Shown here: positions 44,431-53,177 of the stretch, in pieces
How the letters are laid out: every line of letters begins with the position of its first letter
Numbering within the stretch: the first letter of the stretch is position 1
From: Lentisalinibacter sediminis
GTDB lineage: Bacteria; Pseudomonadota; Gammaproteobacteria; Steroidobacterales; Woeseiaceae
Reading direction: 5' to 3'
Assembly (NCBI RefSeq): GCF_040706615.1
Contig: NZ_JAPDRF010000005.1
Span: 186,001-250,000, forward strand
DNA: 64,000 nucleotides
Program-made: the position numbers and the translations under genes
Notes under the pieces: generated by a model
What the model was told of the DNA's origin: nothing
Databases searched by the model: none
Seen by the model: only the letters and a program-made list of their open reading frames with translations

Positions 44431-45222
44431 ATGGATGCACTGGCCGTCTCCGCCAATCTGATACTGATCGCGATCCTGTTCGCGATGTTCGTCGAGGCGG
44501 TGGGCCGCCGCCTCTTCGCACCTCCCTGGCTGCGTTACGGTCTTGCGGCGGCAGCGCTGCTGGTGGCCGCGGACCTGGCCGTCTACCTGATCGAAGCCGA
44601 GGTACGGCGGGTGGTGCCGGTCTGGTTCTACCTGATCGCCACCGCCATACTCATCGCCCGCGCCGTGACCGAGACGGTGGTGGGACTGGCCGCCGCGGAG
44701 AGGCTGGGGCTGAAGCCGCTGCCACTGCTGCGTCCGCGGACGGATGCAGGGCACCGCGGCGGTGCCCTCGCCGTCGTGGGCGCGGGTATCGGCTGCGGCC
44801 TCGGCATCGCGGCGTGGAGTGCGGCCCTGTTTCTCGTCACGGCACCCGGGCCGGCCGCCGGCGGGGAGCTCGCTCCCTGGGAAATGCCGGAGGGTGCCGC
44901 CCTCGCCTGGTTTCTGACCGCGCTGGTGGTCACGTCCCTGGGCGAGGAGCTGACCTTCCGCCTCGGTATCCAGAATTACTTCGGCGCGCTGTTCGGCCGC
45001 GGTGCGGTCGGCTACTGGGCCGCCATCGTCCTCTCGTCCGTGCTGTGGTCCCTGGGCCACATCGGCCGCGTGGATCCGGAGTGGGTGAAATTCGCGCAGA
45101 TCTTCCCGGCGGGGCTGCTCCTGGGCTGGCTGTTTCGCCGCATGGGCTTCGAGGCCTGCGTGATCGCCCATGCCGTGCTGAACCTGATCATGGCCTTCGC
45201 GACGCCGAAACTGCTCGGATGA
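44431..45222 (+). CDS. CPBP family intramembrane glutamic protease
   Basis: CPBP (CAAX protease/bacteriocin-processing) proteins are multi-pass membrane proteases. The 263-residue protein has the EExxxR motif GEELTFRLGI near 170, a motif like FxxxH at VLWSLGH, and HxxxN at HAVLN near the C terminus, with about seven helices. It may process membrane peptides. It is not next to a bacteriocin gene, so substrate is unknown. Confidence 0.85.
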   Translation: MDALAVSANLILIAILFAMFVEAVGRRLFAPPWLRYGLAAAALLVAADLAVYLIEAEVRRVVPVWFYLIATAILIARAVTETVVGLAAAERLGLKPLPLLRPRTDAGHRGGALAVVGAGIGCGLGIAAWSAALFLVTAPGPAAGGELAPWEMPEGAALAWFLTALVVTSLGEELTFRLGIQNYFGALFGRGAVGYWAAIVLSSVLWSLGHIGRVDPEWVKFAQIFPAGLLLGWLFRRMGFEACVIAHAVLNLIMAFATPKLLG

Positions 45223-45292
45223 GCGACGGCGCCCTGGCACGCCCCGCCCCCGTGGCATAATCGGGACAGCACGCAGACACACGGATACGCCA

Positions 45293-45574
45293 GTGACCGA
45301 AAAGGATCGATTGAAGGATCACCTCCGCACGCTGCATCGGGAGCTCGAGGGCTCCGGGCAGCTGGACGAGGACATGCGCAGGCTGCTGACCCAGGTGGAC
45401 GAAGACATCCACCGGCTGCTCGATCAGGGCGAGGAGCCCGCAGCAGAGCCGGAAGGCGACGACGCGCTCAGCAACCAGGTGCGCGAGACAGCAACCAACT
45501 TCCAGGCCGAGCACCCGCGCACCTACCGCGTGCTGCGGGAGATCGCGGACACACTGGCCAAGCTGGGCATCTAG
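45293..45574 (+). CDS. DUF4404 family protein
   Basis: The 93-residue cytoplasmic protein is helical and acidic, with DHLRTLHRELEGSGQLDEDMR and FQAEHPRTYRVLREIADTLAKLGI, the two conserved blocks of DUF4404. The start is GTG. Role unknown. It lies between the CPBP protease and the MscS gene. Confidence 0.88.
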   Translation: MTEKDRLKDHLRTLHRELEGSGQLDEDMRRLLTQVDEDIHRLLDQGEEPAAEPEGDDALSNQVRETATNFQAEHPRTYRVLREIADTLAKLGI

Positions 45575-45655
45575 TACGGTGGCCATGACGGTGGCCCGTA
45601 TGACGGCGGTGATGACCGGCCCGACGCCGGTCGTTGCGGGGCGGCAGCCCGCGGC

Positions 45656-46744
45656 GTGAGCGACATGATCGGGGCATTCGGCGACTACGTCCCCGCGCTG
45701 GCGGCCGCCGCACTGGTCGCGGCGGTCCTCGCGCTGGGGCAGTGGCTGCTGCTGTCTCGCAAGCCTCTCGGCACGGAGGCGCGCCTGCCCCGGCAGCTGG
45801 TGATGCTGCTACTCACCGCGGCGGGGCTCCTTCTCGTCGTGCTGCTGCTGCCCATGTCGGACAACACCCGGGGACAGGTGCTGAGTCTGATCGGCATCGT
45901 GCTCACCGCCGTCATCGCGCTGTCCTCCACCACCTTCGTGGCCAACGCCATGGCAGGCCTCATGCTGCGCATGGTGAAGAGTTTTCGGCCCGGCGACTTC
46001 GTCAGCGTCGGCGAGGAGTTCGGCCGCGTAACCGAACGGGGCCTGTTCCACACCGAGATCCAGACCGAGGAACGCGACCTCACGACCATCCCGAACCTCT
46101 ACCTGGTCACCAATCCGGTCACCGTCGTGCACTACTCCGGCACCATGATCGCGGCTTCGCTGTCGTTGGGGTACGACGTGGCCCACCGCCGCATAGAGAC
46201 GCTGTTGAAGGAAGCGGCATCGGACGCAGGACTGGAGGAGCCCTTCGTGCAGGTGCGCGAGCTCGGTGACTTCTCGGTCACCTATCGGGTATCGGGCTTC
46301 CTGGCGGAGGTGAAGCACCTGCTGACGGCGCGTTCCAATCTCCGACGCGCGATCCTAGACACGCTGCATGGCGCCGGCATCGAGATCGTCTCACCCACGT
46401 TCATGAACCAGCGGCGTATCGGCGACGGCGTTCAGGTCATGCCGCCGGAGGCGGATGGAGGCTCGGCGCCGCGGAAACCGGCACCGGCGGAGGAAAAACC
46501 CGAGGACCGGATATTCGACAAGGCCGAGGAAGCCGGCGAGCGCGAATCCCTGCGGTTGGAGCTGGAAGAGCAGCAGGCTGCGAAGACCGCGCTCGAGGGC
46601 GCAATCAAGGAAGCCGACGAGGGGAAGAAGCCGGCCATGGAGCGCGAGCTCGAAGCGGTTGAGCGGCGGGTGGCCGCGCTCACCGAGGCCGTGAACGCCG
46701 TACGCGCCGACAAGGACGCGAGGAACGACAAGGCGTCGGGCTGA
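45656..46744 (+). CDS. MscS family small-conductance mechanosensitive channel
   Basis: The 362-residue protein should release solutes under osmotic downshock. It has three hydrophobic segments (about 10-110), a pore/core beta-domain with STTFVANAMAGLMLRMV, FRPGDFV and GRVTERGLFHTEIQTEERDLTTIPN, and a long charged C-terminal coil (about 275-360) rich in Glu/Ala/Lys. The coiled tail is longer than in E. coli MscS. GTG start, with a later ATG possible. Confidence 0.88.
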   Translation: MSDMIGAFGDYVPALAAAALVAAVLALGQWLLLSRKPLGTEARLPRQLVMLLLTAAGLLLVVLLLPMSDNTRGQVLSLIGIVLTAVIALSSTTFVANAMAGLMLRMVKSFRPGDFVSVGEEFGRVTERGLFHTEIQTEERDLTTIPNLYLVTNPVTVVHYSGTMIAASLSLGYDVAHRRIETLLKEAASDAGLEEPFVQVRELGDFSVTYRVSGFLAEVKHLLTARSNLRRAILDTLHGAGIEIVSPTFMNQRRIGDGVQVMPPEADGGSAPRKPAPAEEKPEDRIFDKAEEAGERESLRLELEEQQAAKTALEGAIKEADEGKKPAMERELEAVERRVAALTEAVNAVRADKDARNDKASG

Positions 46745-46750
46745 GGCGTC

Positions 46751-47011
46751 TCAGGCGGCCGAGACCTGGCGGATCCGCGGTACGAACATCATCAGCAGCG
46801 CGGCCGAGAGTATCGGCAGCCGCGAGACCACGACGAACAGCGGCCGGTAGGAGTCGTTCTGGATGATCCAGCCGGCCATGGGCGCGAACAGGGCAGCGCC
46901 CAGACTGCCGACGGCTCCGTACGCTCCCCACACCGAGGCCACCCGGCCGGCGGAGAACAGGTCCGAGGGCAGGGTGAAGAACACCGAGCTCTTCACCTGG
47001 ATGGAGAACAT
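46751..47011 (-). pseudogene. C-terminal remnant of a major facilitator transporter
   Basis: About 87 residues encode the last two or three membrane helices of an MFS transporter, with FTLPSDLFSAGRVASVWGAYG and PMAGWIIQNDSYRPLF, patterns of the anion:cation symporter branch (hexuronate-type). The stop is at 46751. Upstream on this strand the homology ends after GMFSIQVKSS, near the uvrD start region, so more than three quarters of the gene is gone. It is convergent with MscS by six bases. Confidence 0.7.
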
Positions 47012-47170
47012 GCCCAAGTCCAACCCGACTCGCGCCGCCCCCGGTTCGCGGCGCCAGCCCCAGCGCGGCGGACTCATCCGGTATACTCCCACCCCCGGCG
47101 CCCGCTCCCGGCATCCGCTGCCGCCGCACCGCCGTTCTTACATCAAGCTCATCACGATCCACGCGAGCCC

Positions 47171-49348
47171 ATGGACGTCACGCCCATCATCGATCCGTTG
47201 AACGACGCTCAGCGGGAAGCGGTCACCGCACCCGACGAACCCGTGCTGGTGATCGCCGGCGCCGGCAGCGGCAAGACCCGCGTACTGGTGCACCGCGCCG
47301 CCTGGCTGATCCGGGTGGGCGGCGTCGCGCCCCAGAGCCTGCTCGCAGTGACCTTCACGAACAAGGCGGCGAACGAGATGCGCAGCCGCATCGAGAGCCT
47401 GCTGGACATGCCGGCCCAGCATCTTTGGATCGGTACCTTCCACGGCCTCGCCCACCGGCTGTTGCGCCGCCACTGGCGCGAGGCCGGGCTGCCCCAATCC
47501 TTCCAGATCATCGATTCCGACGACCAGCAGCGGCTGATAAAACGCATGCTGCGCGGCATGGAGCTGGACGAGACACGCTGGGTGCCGAAGGAAGTCCAGT
47601 GGTTCATCAACAACCAGAAGGACGAGGGTCTCAGGCCGGACCACCTGGACGACGGCGGCGACCCGAACCGGCGGCGCATGATCGAGCTCTACCGGGCCTA
47701 CCAGGAGCAGTGCGACCGCGCCGGCCTCGTGGACTTCGCCGAGCTGCTGCTGCGGGCGCATGAGCTCTGGCGCAACGACCCGGAGCTGCTGGCCCATTAC
47801 CAGCGCCGCTTCCGCCATCTGCTGGTGGACGAGTTCCAGGACACCAACGCCATCCAGTACGCCTGGCTGAGGATGCTGGCCGGCACCAGCGGCATCCCCT
47901 TCGTGGTGGGCGACGACGACCAGTCCATCTACCGCTGGCGCGGCGCACGCGTCGAGCACATCCAGCGCTTCCAGAAGGACTTCCCCGGCGCGAAGGTGGT
48001 GAAGCTCGAGCAGAACTACCGCTCGACCGGCACCATCCTCGAGGCCGCCAACGCCATCATCGCCAACAACGACGGGCGCATGGGCAAGAACCTGTGGACC
48101 GATGGCAGCGAAGGCGAGCCCATCCGCATCTACGCCGCGTTCAACGAGCGCGACGAGAGCGACTTCGTCGTGAACCGCATCCGTGACTGGGTGGCCCAGG
48201 GCAACGCCCGTGCCGACGCCGCCATCCTGTACCGCTCCAACGCCCAGTCCCGCGTGCTCGAAGAGGGCCTGGTCAACGCGCGCATCCCCTACCGGGTGTA
48301 CGGCGGCCTTCGCTTCTTCGAGCGCGCCGAGATCAAGGACGCGCTCGCCTACCTGCGGCTCATCGCCAACCGGGACGACGACGCCTCTTTCGAGCGCGTG
48401 GTGAACACGCCGACGCGGGGCATCGGGGCACGCAGCGTGGAGGCCATGCGCTCCTACGCCCGCGCCAACGCCTGCTCGCTGTGGCGGGCGGCGGGCGCGC
48501 TCGCCAGCGACGACGGCGTCAATGCGCGCGCTGCCAACGCCATCCGCGCCTTCCTGAATCTCATCGAGGTGCTCGACCGGGACACCAGGGGCCTGGACCT
48601 GCACGAGCAGGTGGACCACGTCATCGGCGCCAGCGGCCTGGTGGAGCACTTCCGCAAGGAGAAGAGCGAGCGCGCCATCACCCGGGTGGAGAACCTGGAG
48701 GAACTGGTGAGCGCCGCCCGGGGTTTCGACCCGGAGCAGAGCGACACCGACATGCCGCCGCTGGACGCGTTCCTGGCGCACGCGGCGCTGGAGGCCGGCG
48801 AGGGCCAGGCGGATGCCTGGGAGGACTGCGTCCAGCTGATGACCCTGCACTCGGCCAAGGGCCTCGAGTTCCCGCTGGTCTTCCTCTGCGGCATGGAGGA
48901 CGGGCTGTTCCCCCACCAGCGCTCCATCAACGATCCGGGCGGGCTCGAGGAGGAGCGGCGCCTGTGCTACGTCGGCACCACCCGGGCGATGCGTCAGCTC
49001 TACATCACCTATGCCGAGCAGCGGCGCCTGCACGGCACCGACAGCTTCGCGCTGCCGTCGCGCTTCATCGCCGAGATCCCCACCGAGCTGGTTGAGGAGA
49101 TCCGGCCCCGTGCCCAGATCAGCCGGCCCGTGGTCTCACCGGCGCGGCGCCCGTCACGGGCCGGCCGCGAGCCTGCCGGCAGCGAGAACGGCATTCGTCT
49201 CGGCCAGCGGGTGCGCCACGGCAAGTTCGGCGAAGGCGTGGTGCTGAACTGCGAAGGCCAGGGCGCCCACGCCCGGGTGCAGGTGAACTTTGAAGGCGCC
49301 GGCACCAAGTGGCTGGTGCTCACCTATGCCAACCTGGAACTGATGTAA
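47171..49348 (+). CDS. uvrD: DNA helicase II (UvrD)
   Basis: UvrD is a 3'-5' SF1 helicase for nucleotide excision and mismatch repair. The 725-residue protein has Walker A AGAGSGKT (29-36), DEFQDTNAIQY for motif II, and DDDQSIYRWRGA and MTLHSAKGLEFP for later motifs. The C-terminal tail contains a Tudor-like LGQRVRHGKFGEGVVLN segment used for RNA polymerase contact in UvrD/PcrA. No LexA box was seen upstream. Confidence 0.96.
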   Translation: MDVTPIIDPLNDAQREAVTAPDEPVLVIAGAGSGKTRVLVHRAAWLIRVGGVAPQSLLAVTFTNKAANEMRSRIESLLDMPAQHLWIGTFHGLAHRLLRRHWREAGLPQSFQIIDSDDQQRLIKRMLRGMELDETRWVPKEVQWFINNQKDEGLRPDHLDDGGDPNRRRMIELYRAYQEQCDRAGLVDFAELLLRAHELWRNDPELLAHYQRRFRHLLVDEFQDTNAIQYAWLRMLAGTSGIPFVVGDDDQSIYRWRGARVEHIQRFQKDFPGAKVVKLEQNYRSTGTILEAANAIIANNDGRMGKNLWTDGSEGEPIRIYAAFNERDESDFVVNRIRDWVAQGNARADAAILYRSNAQSRVLEEGLVNARIPYRVYGGLRFFERAEIKDALAYLRLIANRDDDASFERVVNTPTRGIGARSVEAMRSYARANACSLWRAAGALASDDGVNARAANAIRAFLNLIEVLDRDTRGLDLHEQVDHVIGASGLVEHFRKEKSERAITRVENLEELVSAARGFDPEQSDTDMPPLDAFLAHAALEAGEGQADAWEDCVQLMTLHSAKGLEFPLVFLCGMEDGLFPHQRSINDPGGLEEERRLCYVGTTRAMRQLYITYAEQRRLHGTDSFALPSRFIAEIPTELVEEIRPRAQISRPVVSPARRPSRAGREPAGSENGIRLGQRVRHGKFGEGVVLNCEGQGAHARVQVNFEGAGTKWLVLTYANLELM

Positions 49349-49387
49349 AATGGGCCCGGGTCCGGGGGGCCGACAGCCGGCAAGAAC

Positions 49388-50764
49388 ATGAAAATACTCA
49401 TACTCGGCGCAGGGCAGGTCGGATCCTCGGCCGCCTATCACCTCTCCCGGGAGGAAGCCAACGAGGTCACGGTCGTCGACCGCAGCCCGGAAGTGCTGCG
49501 CGAGCTGCAGGACCGCCTCGACATCCGCACCGTGGTGGGCCATGCCGCCTATCCGGATGTGCTCACCCGGGCCGGCGCGAGCGACGCCGACATCCTGATC
49601 GCGCTCACTGACAGCGACGAGACCAACATGATCGCCTGTCAGATCGCCTACACCCTGTATCACACGCCCACCAAGATCGCCCGTATCCGCGCGGCGGAGT
49701 ACATGAACGCGAAGAAGCTGTTCAGCCAGGAATCCCTGCCGGTGGACGTGCTGATCAGCCCGGAGCAGCTCGTCTGCGAGTACGTGGAGCAGCTCATACT
49801 GTATCCGGGCGCGCTGCAGGTGCTGGAGTTCGCCGACGGCCGGGTGCGGCTCGTGGGCGCCCGGGCCGACCGGGACGGCCTGCTGGTGGGCCAGCAGCTG
49901 AAGAACATGAAGGAACACATCCCGAACACGGAGGCCCGCATCGCGGCCATCTACCGGGACGGCCAGAGCGTCATGCCGGACGGCGACACGGTGATCCGCG
50001 AGGGCGACGAGGTCTTCTTCCTGGCGGCGCGCAAGGACATCCGGGTGTTCATGAGCGAGATGCGCAAGCTCGACGACCCCATCCGCCGGGTGGTCATCGC
50101 CGGCGGCGGCAACATCGGCTTCCGCCTCGCCATGGCGCTGGAGCAGACCAACCAGGTGAAGATCATCGAGCGCAATCCGGAGCGCGCGCGGCGCATCTCC
50201 GAGCAGCTCGCCAAGGCCATCGTGCTGGTCGGTGACGCCGCCGACGAGGAGCTGCTGCTCGAGGAGAATATCGACTCCACCGACGTCTTCTGCGCGCTCA
50301 CCAACGCGGAGGAAGCGAATATCCTCTCGGCCATGCTGGCAAAGCGGCTGGGCGCGCACAAGGTGATGGCGCTCATCAACCGACCCTCCTATGCCGAGCT
50401 GGTCGAGGCGGGCACCATCGACATCGCCATCTCGCCGCAGCAGGTCACCATCGGCTCGCTGCTGGCACACGTGCGACGCGGCGACGTGGTGAAAGTGCAT
50501 TCCATGCGCCGCGGGGCGGCCGAGGCCATCGAGGCCGTGGCCCACGGCTCGCCGGAGAACTCGAAGGTGGTGGGCCGCAAGATCGAGGACATACCGATAC
50601 CGCGGGGCACCACCATCGCCGCACTGGTGCGGGACGACCAGGTGATATTCGCCCACCACGACACCGAAGTGCAGGCCGACGACCACGTGATCCTCTTCAT
50701 GACGGACCGGCGCCGCATCGAGGACGTGGAGGAACTCTTCCAGGTCGGCGTGTCCTTCGTCTGA
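49388..50764 (+). CDS. trkA: Trk potassium uptake regulatory protein TrkA
   Basis: TrkA is the peripheral NAD-binding subunit gating TrkH. The 458-residue protein contains two Rossmann (RCK-N) modules, starting ILGAGQVGSSAAYHL near 4 and VIAGGGNIGFRLAMALE near 237, each followed by an RCK-C domain. It lies 52 bases before trkH, so the uptake complex is encoded together. Confidence 0.96.
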   Translation: MKILILGAGQVGSSAAYHLSREEANEVTVVDRSPEVLRELQDRLDIRTVVGHAAYPDVLTRAGASDADILIALTDSDETNMIACQIAYTLYHTPTKIARIRAAEYMNAKKLFSQESLPVDVLISPEQLVCEYVEQLILYPGALQVLEFADGRVRLVGARADRDGLLVGQQLKNMKEHIPNTEARIAAIYRDGQSVMPDGDTVIREGDEVFFLAARKDIRVFMSEMRKLDDPIRRVVIAGGGNIGFRLAMALEQTNQVKIIERNPERARRISEQLAKAIVLVGDAADEELLLEENIDSTDVFCALTNAEEANILSAMLAKRLGAHKVMALINRPSYAELVEAGTIDIAISPQQVTIGSLLAHVRRGDVVKVHSMRRGAAEAIEAVAHGSPENSKVVGRKIEDIPIPRGTTIAALVRDDQVIFAHHDTEVQADDHVILFMTDRRRIEDVEELFQVGVSFV

Positions 50765-50816
50765 CCGGTATGGCCGTCTCTGCGAGTCACAGCCAGCGGC
50801 GGGGATCAGCGGAGCG

Positions 50817-52268
50817 ATGAACCGGGTCGTCGTCCAGCGCATACTCGGCCTGCTGCTGATGATGTTCAGCGTGACGATGCTGCCGCCGGTGGTGGTCTCG
50901 CTGATCTACGGCGACGGCGGCTGGCTGGCGTTCGTCGAGGGCTTCCTTCTCAACCTGGCAGCGGGTTTCTTTCTCTGGCTGCCCGTCCGCGACGCCCGCG
51001 CCGATCTCAGGCTGCGGGACGGCTTCCTGGTGGTGGCCTCTTTCTGGCTGGTGCTGGGCACCTTCGGCGCCGCGCCGCTGTATTTCTCCGATGTGCCGAC
51101 AATGTCCTTCACGGATGCCGTGTTCGAATCCATGTCCGGGCTGACGACCACGGGCGCAACGGTGCTGACCGGGCTCGACGCCCTGCCCCGGTCGATCCTG
51201 TGGTACCGCCAGCAGCTGCAGTGGCTGGGAGGCATGGGCATCATCGTGCTGGCCGTCGCCATCCTGCCGATGCTCGGCGTCGGCGGCATGCAGCTCTACC
51301 GGGCGGAGACGCCGGGCCCGATCAAGGATACCAAGCTCACGCCGCGCATCACCGAGACCGCGAAGGCGCTGTGGTATCTGTACCTCGGCTTCACCATCAT
51401 CTGCGCCGCGGCCTACTGGGCCGCCGGCATGAGCGTGTTCGACGCGCTGTGCCACAGCTTCAGCACTGTCGCCATCGGCGGCTTCTCCACCCACGATCTC
51501 AGCATCGGCCATTTCCAGTCCACCACCATCAACCTCATCGCGGTGGTGTTCATGTTCCTGGCCGGCATCAACTTCTCGCTGCATTTCTTCGCCTGGCGCT
51601 ACAGCAGCGTTACCCACTACTTCAAGGATCCGGAGTTCCGGGCCTACTCGTTCATCCTGATGATGCTGGTGGCGACTATCGTCATAGTGCTTGCGCTGCG
51701 GGGCACCTACGAGAGCCCGCTGCAGGCCGCGGAGCACGGACTGTTCCAGGCGGTCTCCATCGCGACCACCACCGGTTTCACCACCGCCAACTATTCGGCC
51801 TGGCCGGGCGCCCTGCCGGTGCTGCTGATCTTCGCGAGCTTCGTCGGCGGCTGCGCGGGCTCCACGGCGGGCGGCATGAAGGTGATCCGCTGGTTGCTGA
51901 TCTACAAGCAGGGTGTGCGCGAGATCGCGCGACTGGTGCATCCCAGTGCCGAGATCCCGGTGAAACTGGGCCCGAGGGCCGTGCAGGCCCGGGTGATCGA
52001 GGCGGTGTGGGGCTTCTTCTCGGTATACGTCGTTGTCTTCGCCGTCATGATGATGCTGATGCTCTCCACGGGCCTGGACCAGGTGACCGCCTTCTCGGCG
52101 GTGGCGGCGGTGCTGAATAATCTGGGTCCCGGGCTGGGCGACGTGGCCAGCGGCTTCATGACCGTGCCCACCCTCGGCAAGTGGGTGGCGATCCTCGCGA
52201 TGGTGATGGGGCGACTGGAGATATTCACCCTTCTCGTACTGGTGACGCCGATATTCTGGAGGCGCTGA
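50817..52268 (+). CDS. trkH: Trk potassium uptake channel TrkH
   Basis: TrkH is the membrane ion-conducting subunit with four repeated pore loops. The 483-residue protein has loops such as MSGLTTTGATVLTG, FSTVAIGGFSTHD, IATTTGFTTANY and LNNLGPGLGDV, placing the Gly filter residues. Its stop overlaps the TPR gene ATG (TGATG). Confidence 0.96.
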   Translation: MNRVVVQRILGLLLMMFSVTMLPPVVVSLIYGDGGWLAFVEGFLLNLAAGFFLWLPVRDARADLRLRDGFLVVASFWLVLGTFGAAPLYFSDVPTMSFTDAVFESMSGLTTTGATVLTGLDALPRSILWYRQQLQWLGGMGIIVLAVAILPMLGVGGMQLYRAETPGPIKDTKLTPRITETAKALWYLYLGFTIICAAAYWAAGMSVFDALCHSFSTVAIGGFSTHDLSIGHFQSTTINLIAVVFMFLAGINFSLHFFAWRYSSVTHYFKDPEFRAYSFILMMLVATIVIVLALRGTYESPLQAAEHGLFQAVSIATTTGFTTANYSAWPGALPVLLIFASFVGGCAGSTAGGMKVIRWLLIYKQGVREIARLVHPSAEIPVKLGPRAVQARVIEAVWGFFSVYVVVFAVMMMLMLSTGLDQVTAFSAVAAVLNNLGPGLGDVASGFMTVPTLGKWVAILAMVMGRLEIFTLLVLVTPIFWRR

Positions 52269-52603
52269 TGGCGGGCGATCGTCTGCAGGCATTGCAGAAG
52301 CTGCTCGAAAGCGGGCGGGAGGACGCCCTGCTGCGCTATTCCCTGGGCAACGAATGGTTGTCCGCCGCCGAACCGGCGGAAGCCGTGCCCCACCTCGAAC
52401 GGGCGGTGGAACTCGACCCCGGCTATTCCGCGGCCTGGAAACTGCTGGGCCGCGCGCTCACCGATACCGGCGACGCCGGGGCCGCGGCGGCCGCGTACCG
52501 GCGCGGCATTGCCGTGGCCGAGGAGCGGGGCGACAAGCAGGCGGCGAAGGAGATGCAGGTCTTCCTGCGCCGCATCCAGAAGGCCGGCGGCGCGGATGAC
52601 TGA
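52268..52603 (+). CDS. Small tetratricopeptide repeat protein
   Basis: The 111-residue cytoplasmic protein has two or three TPR helix pairs: LRYSLGNEWLSAAEPAEAVPHLERAVELDP and SAAWKLLGRALTDTGDAGAAAAAYRRGI (each motif longer than written). It likely binds a protein partner. It overlaps trkH upstream and dctQ downstream by eight bases, bridging potassium uptake and TRAP transport genes. Confidence 0.85.
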   Translation: MAGDRLQALQKLLESGREDALLRYSLGNEWLSAAEPAEAVPHLERAVELDPGYSAAWKLLGRALTDTGDAGAAAAAYRRGIAVAEERGDKQAAKEMQVFLRRIQKAGGADD

Positions 52604-53174
52604 CCGCACGGCGACCGTTGCGACCCTTGCGGCCCTGGGCCTCGCACTGGACCGGGTGAGCGCGGTGATCGGCCGCACGATCTCCTGGCTCACGCTGGTC
52701 ATGGTGCTGGTGACGTTCCTGGTCGTCGTGCTGCGCTACGTCTTCGACGCGGGCTTCATCTGGCTGCAGGAGAGCATTACCTGGATGCACGCGGCCGTGT
52801 TCATGCTGGGTGCGGCGTATACGCTCGAGCAGGACCAGCACGTGCGGGTGGACGTCTTCTACCGGGGCTTGTCCGAGCGGGGCAAGGCGGTGGTGGACAT
52901 CGCCGGCGTGCTGCTGCTCCTGCTCCCGCTCATGGCGTTCTTCCTGTGGCAGTCGTGGGACTACGTCGAGACCTCCTGGCGCATCGGCGAGTCGTCCCGC
53001 GAGGCCGGCGGTCTGCCGTATCCCTGGACACCGTTATTGAAGAGCTGCCTGCTGCTGATGCCGGCGACGGTGTCACTGCAGGCGCTCGCCCTGTTGCTGC
53101 GCTCCGCGCTGACTCTGTCCCGCGGCTACCGGGTGCCGGCCGTCGACGACGACAGCGAAGATATCCGGGGCTGA
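52596..53174 (+). CDS. dctQ: TRAP transporter small membrane subunit DctQ
   Basis: DctQ is the four-helix small permease subunit of tripartite ATP-independent periplasmic transporters. The 192-residue protein has helices at about 30-50, 63-83, 103-121 and 153-171 with the DctQ signature FIWLQESITWMHAAVFMLGAAYTL and DVFYRGLSERGK. It lies three bases before dctM and overlaps the TPR gene. Confidence 0.93.
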   Translation: MTDRTATVATLAALGLALDRVSAVIGRTISWLTLVMVLVTFLVVVLRYVFDAGFIWLQESITWMHAAVFMLGAAYTLEQDQHVRVDVFYRGLSERGKAVVDIAGVLLLLLPLMAFFLWQSWDYVETSWRIGESSREAGGLPYPWTPLLKSCLLLMPATVSLQALALLLRSALTLSRGYRVPAVDDDSEDIRG

Positions 53175-53177
53175 GCC

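Noticed and set aside
45228..45262. Sigma54-like TGGCACG before the DUF4404 gene
   Set aside because: The required GC-rich -12 element (TTGC at fixed spacing) is missing.
47138..50842. Long minus-strand frames (631 and 562 codons) opposite uvrD and trkA
   Set aside because: They lie opposite clear UvrD and TrkA coding sequences and have shadow-type composition.
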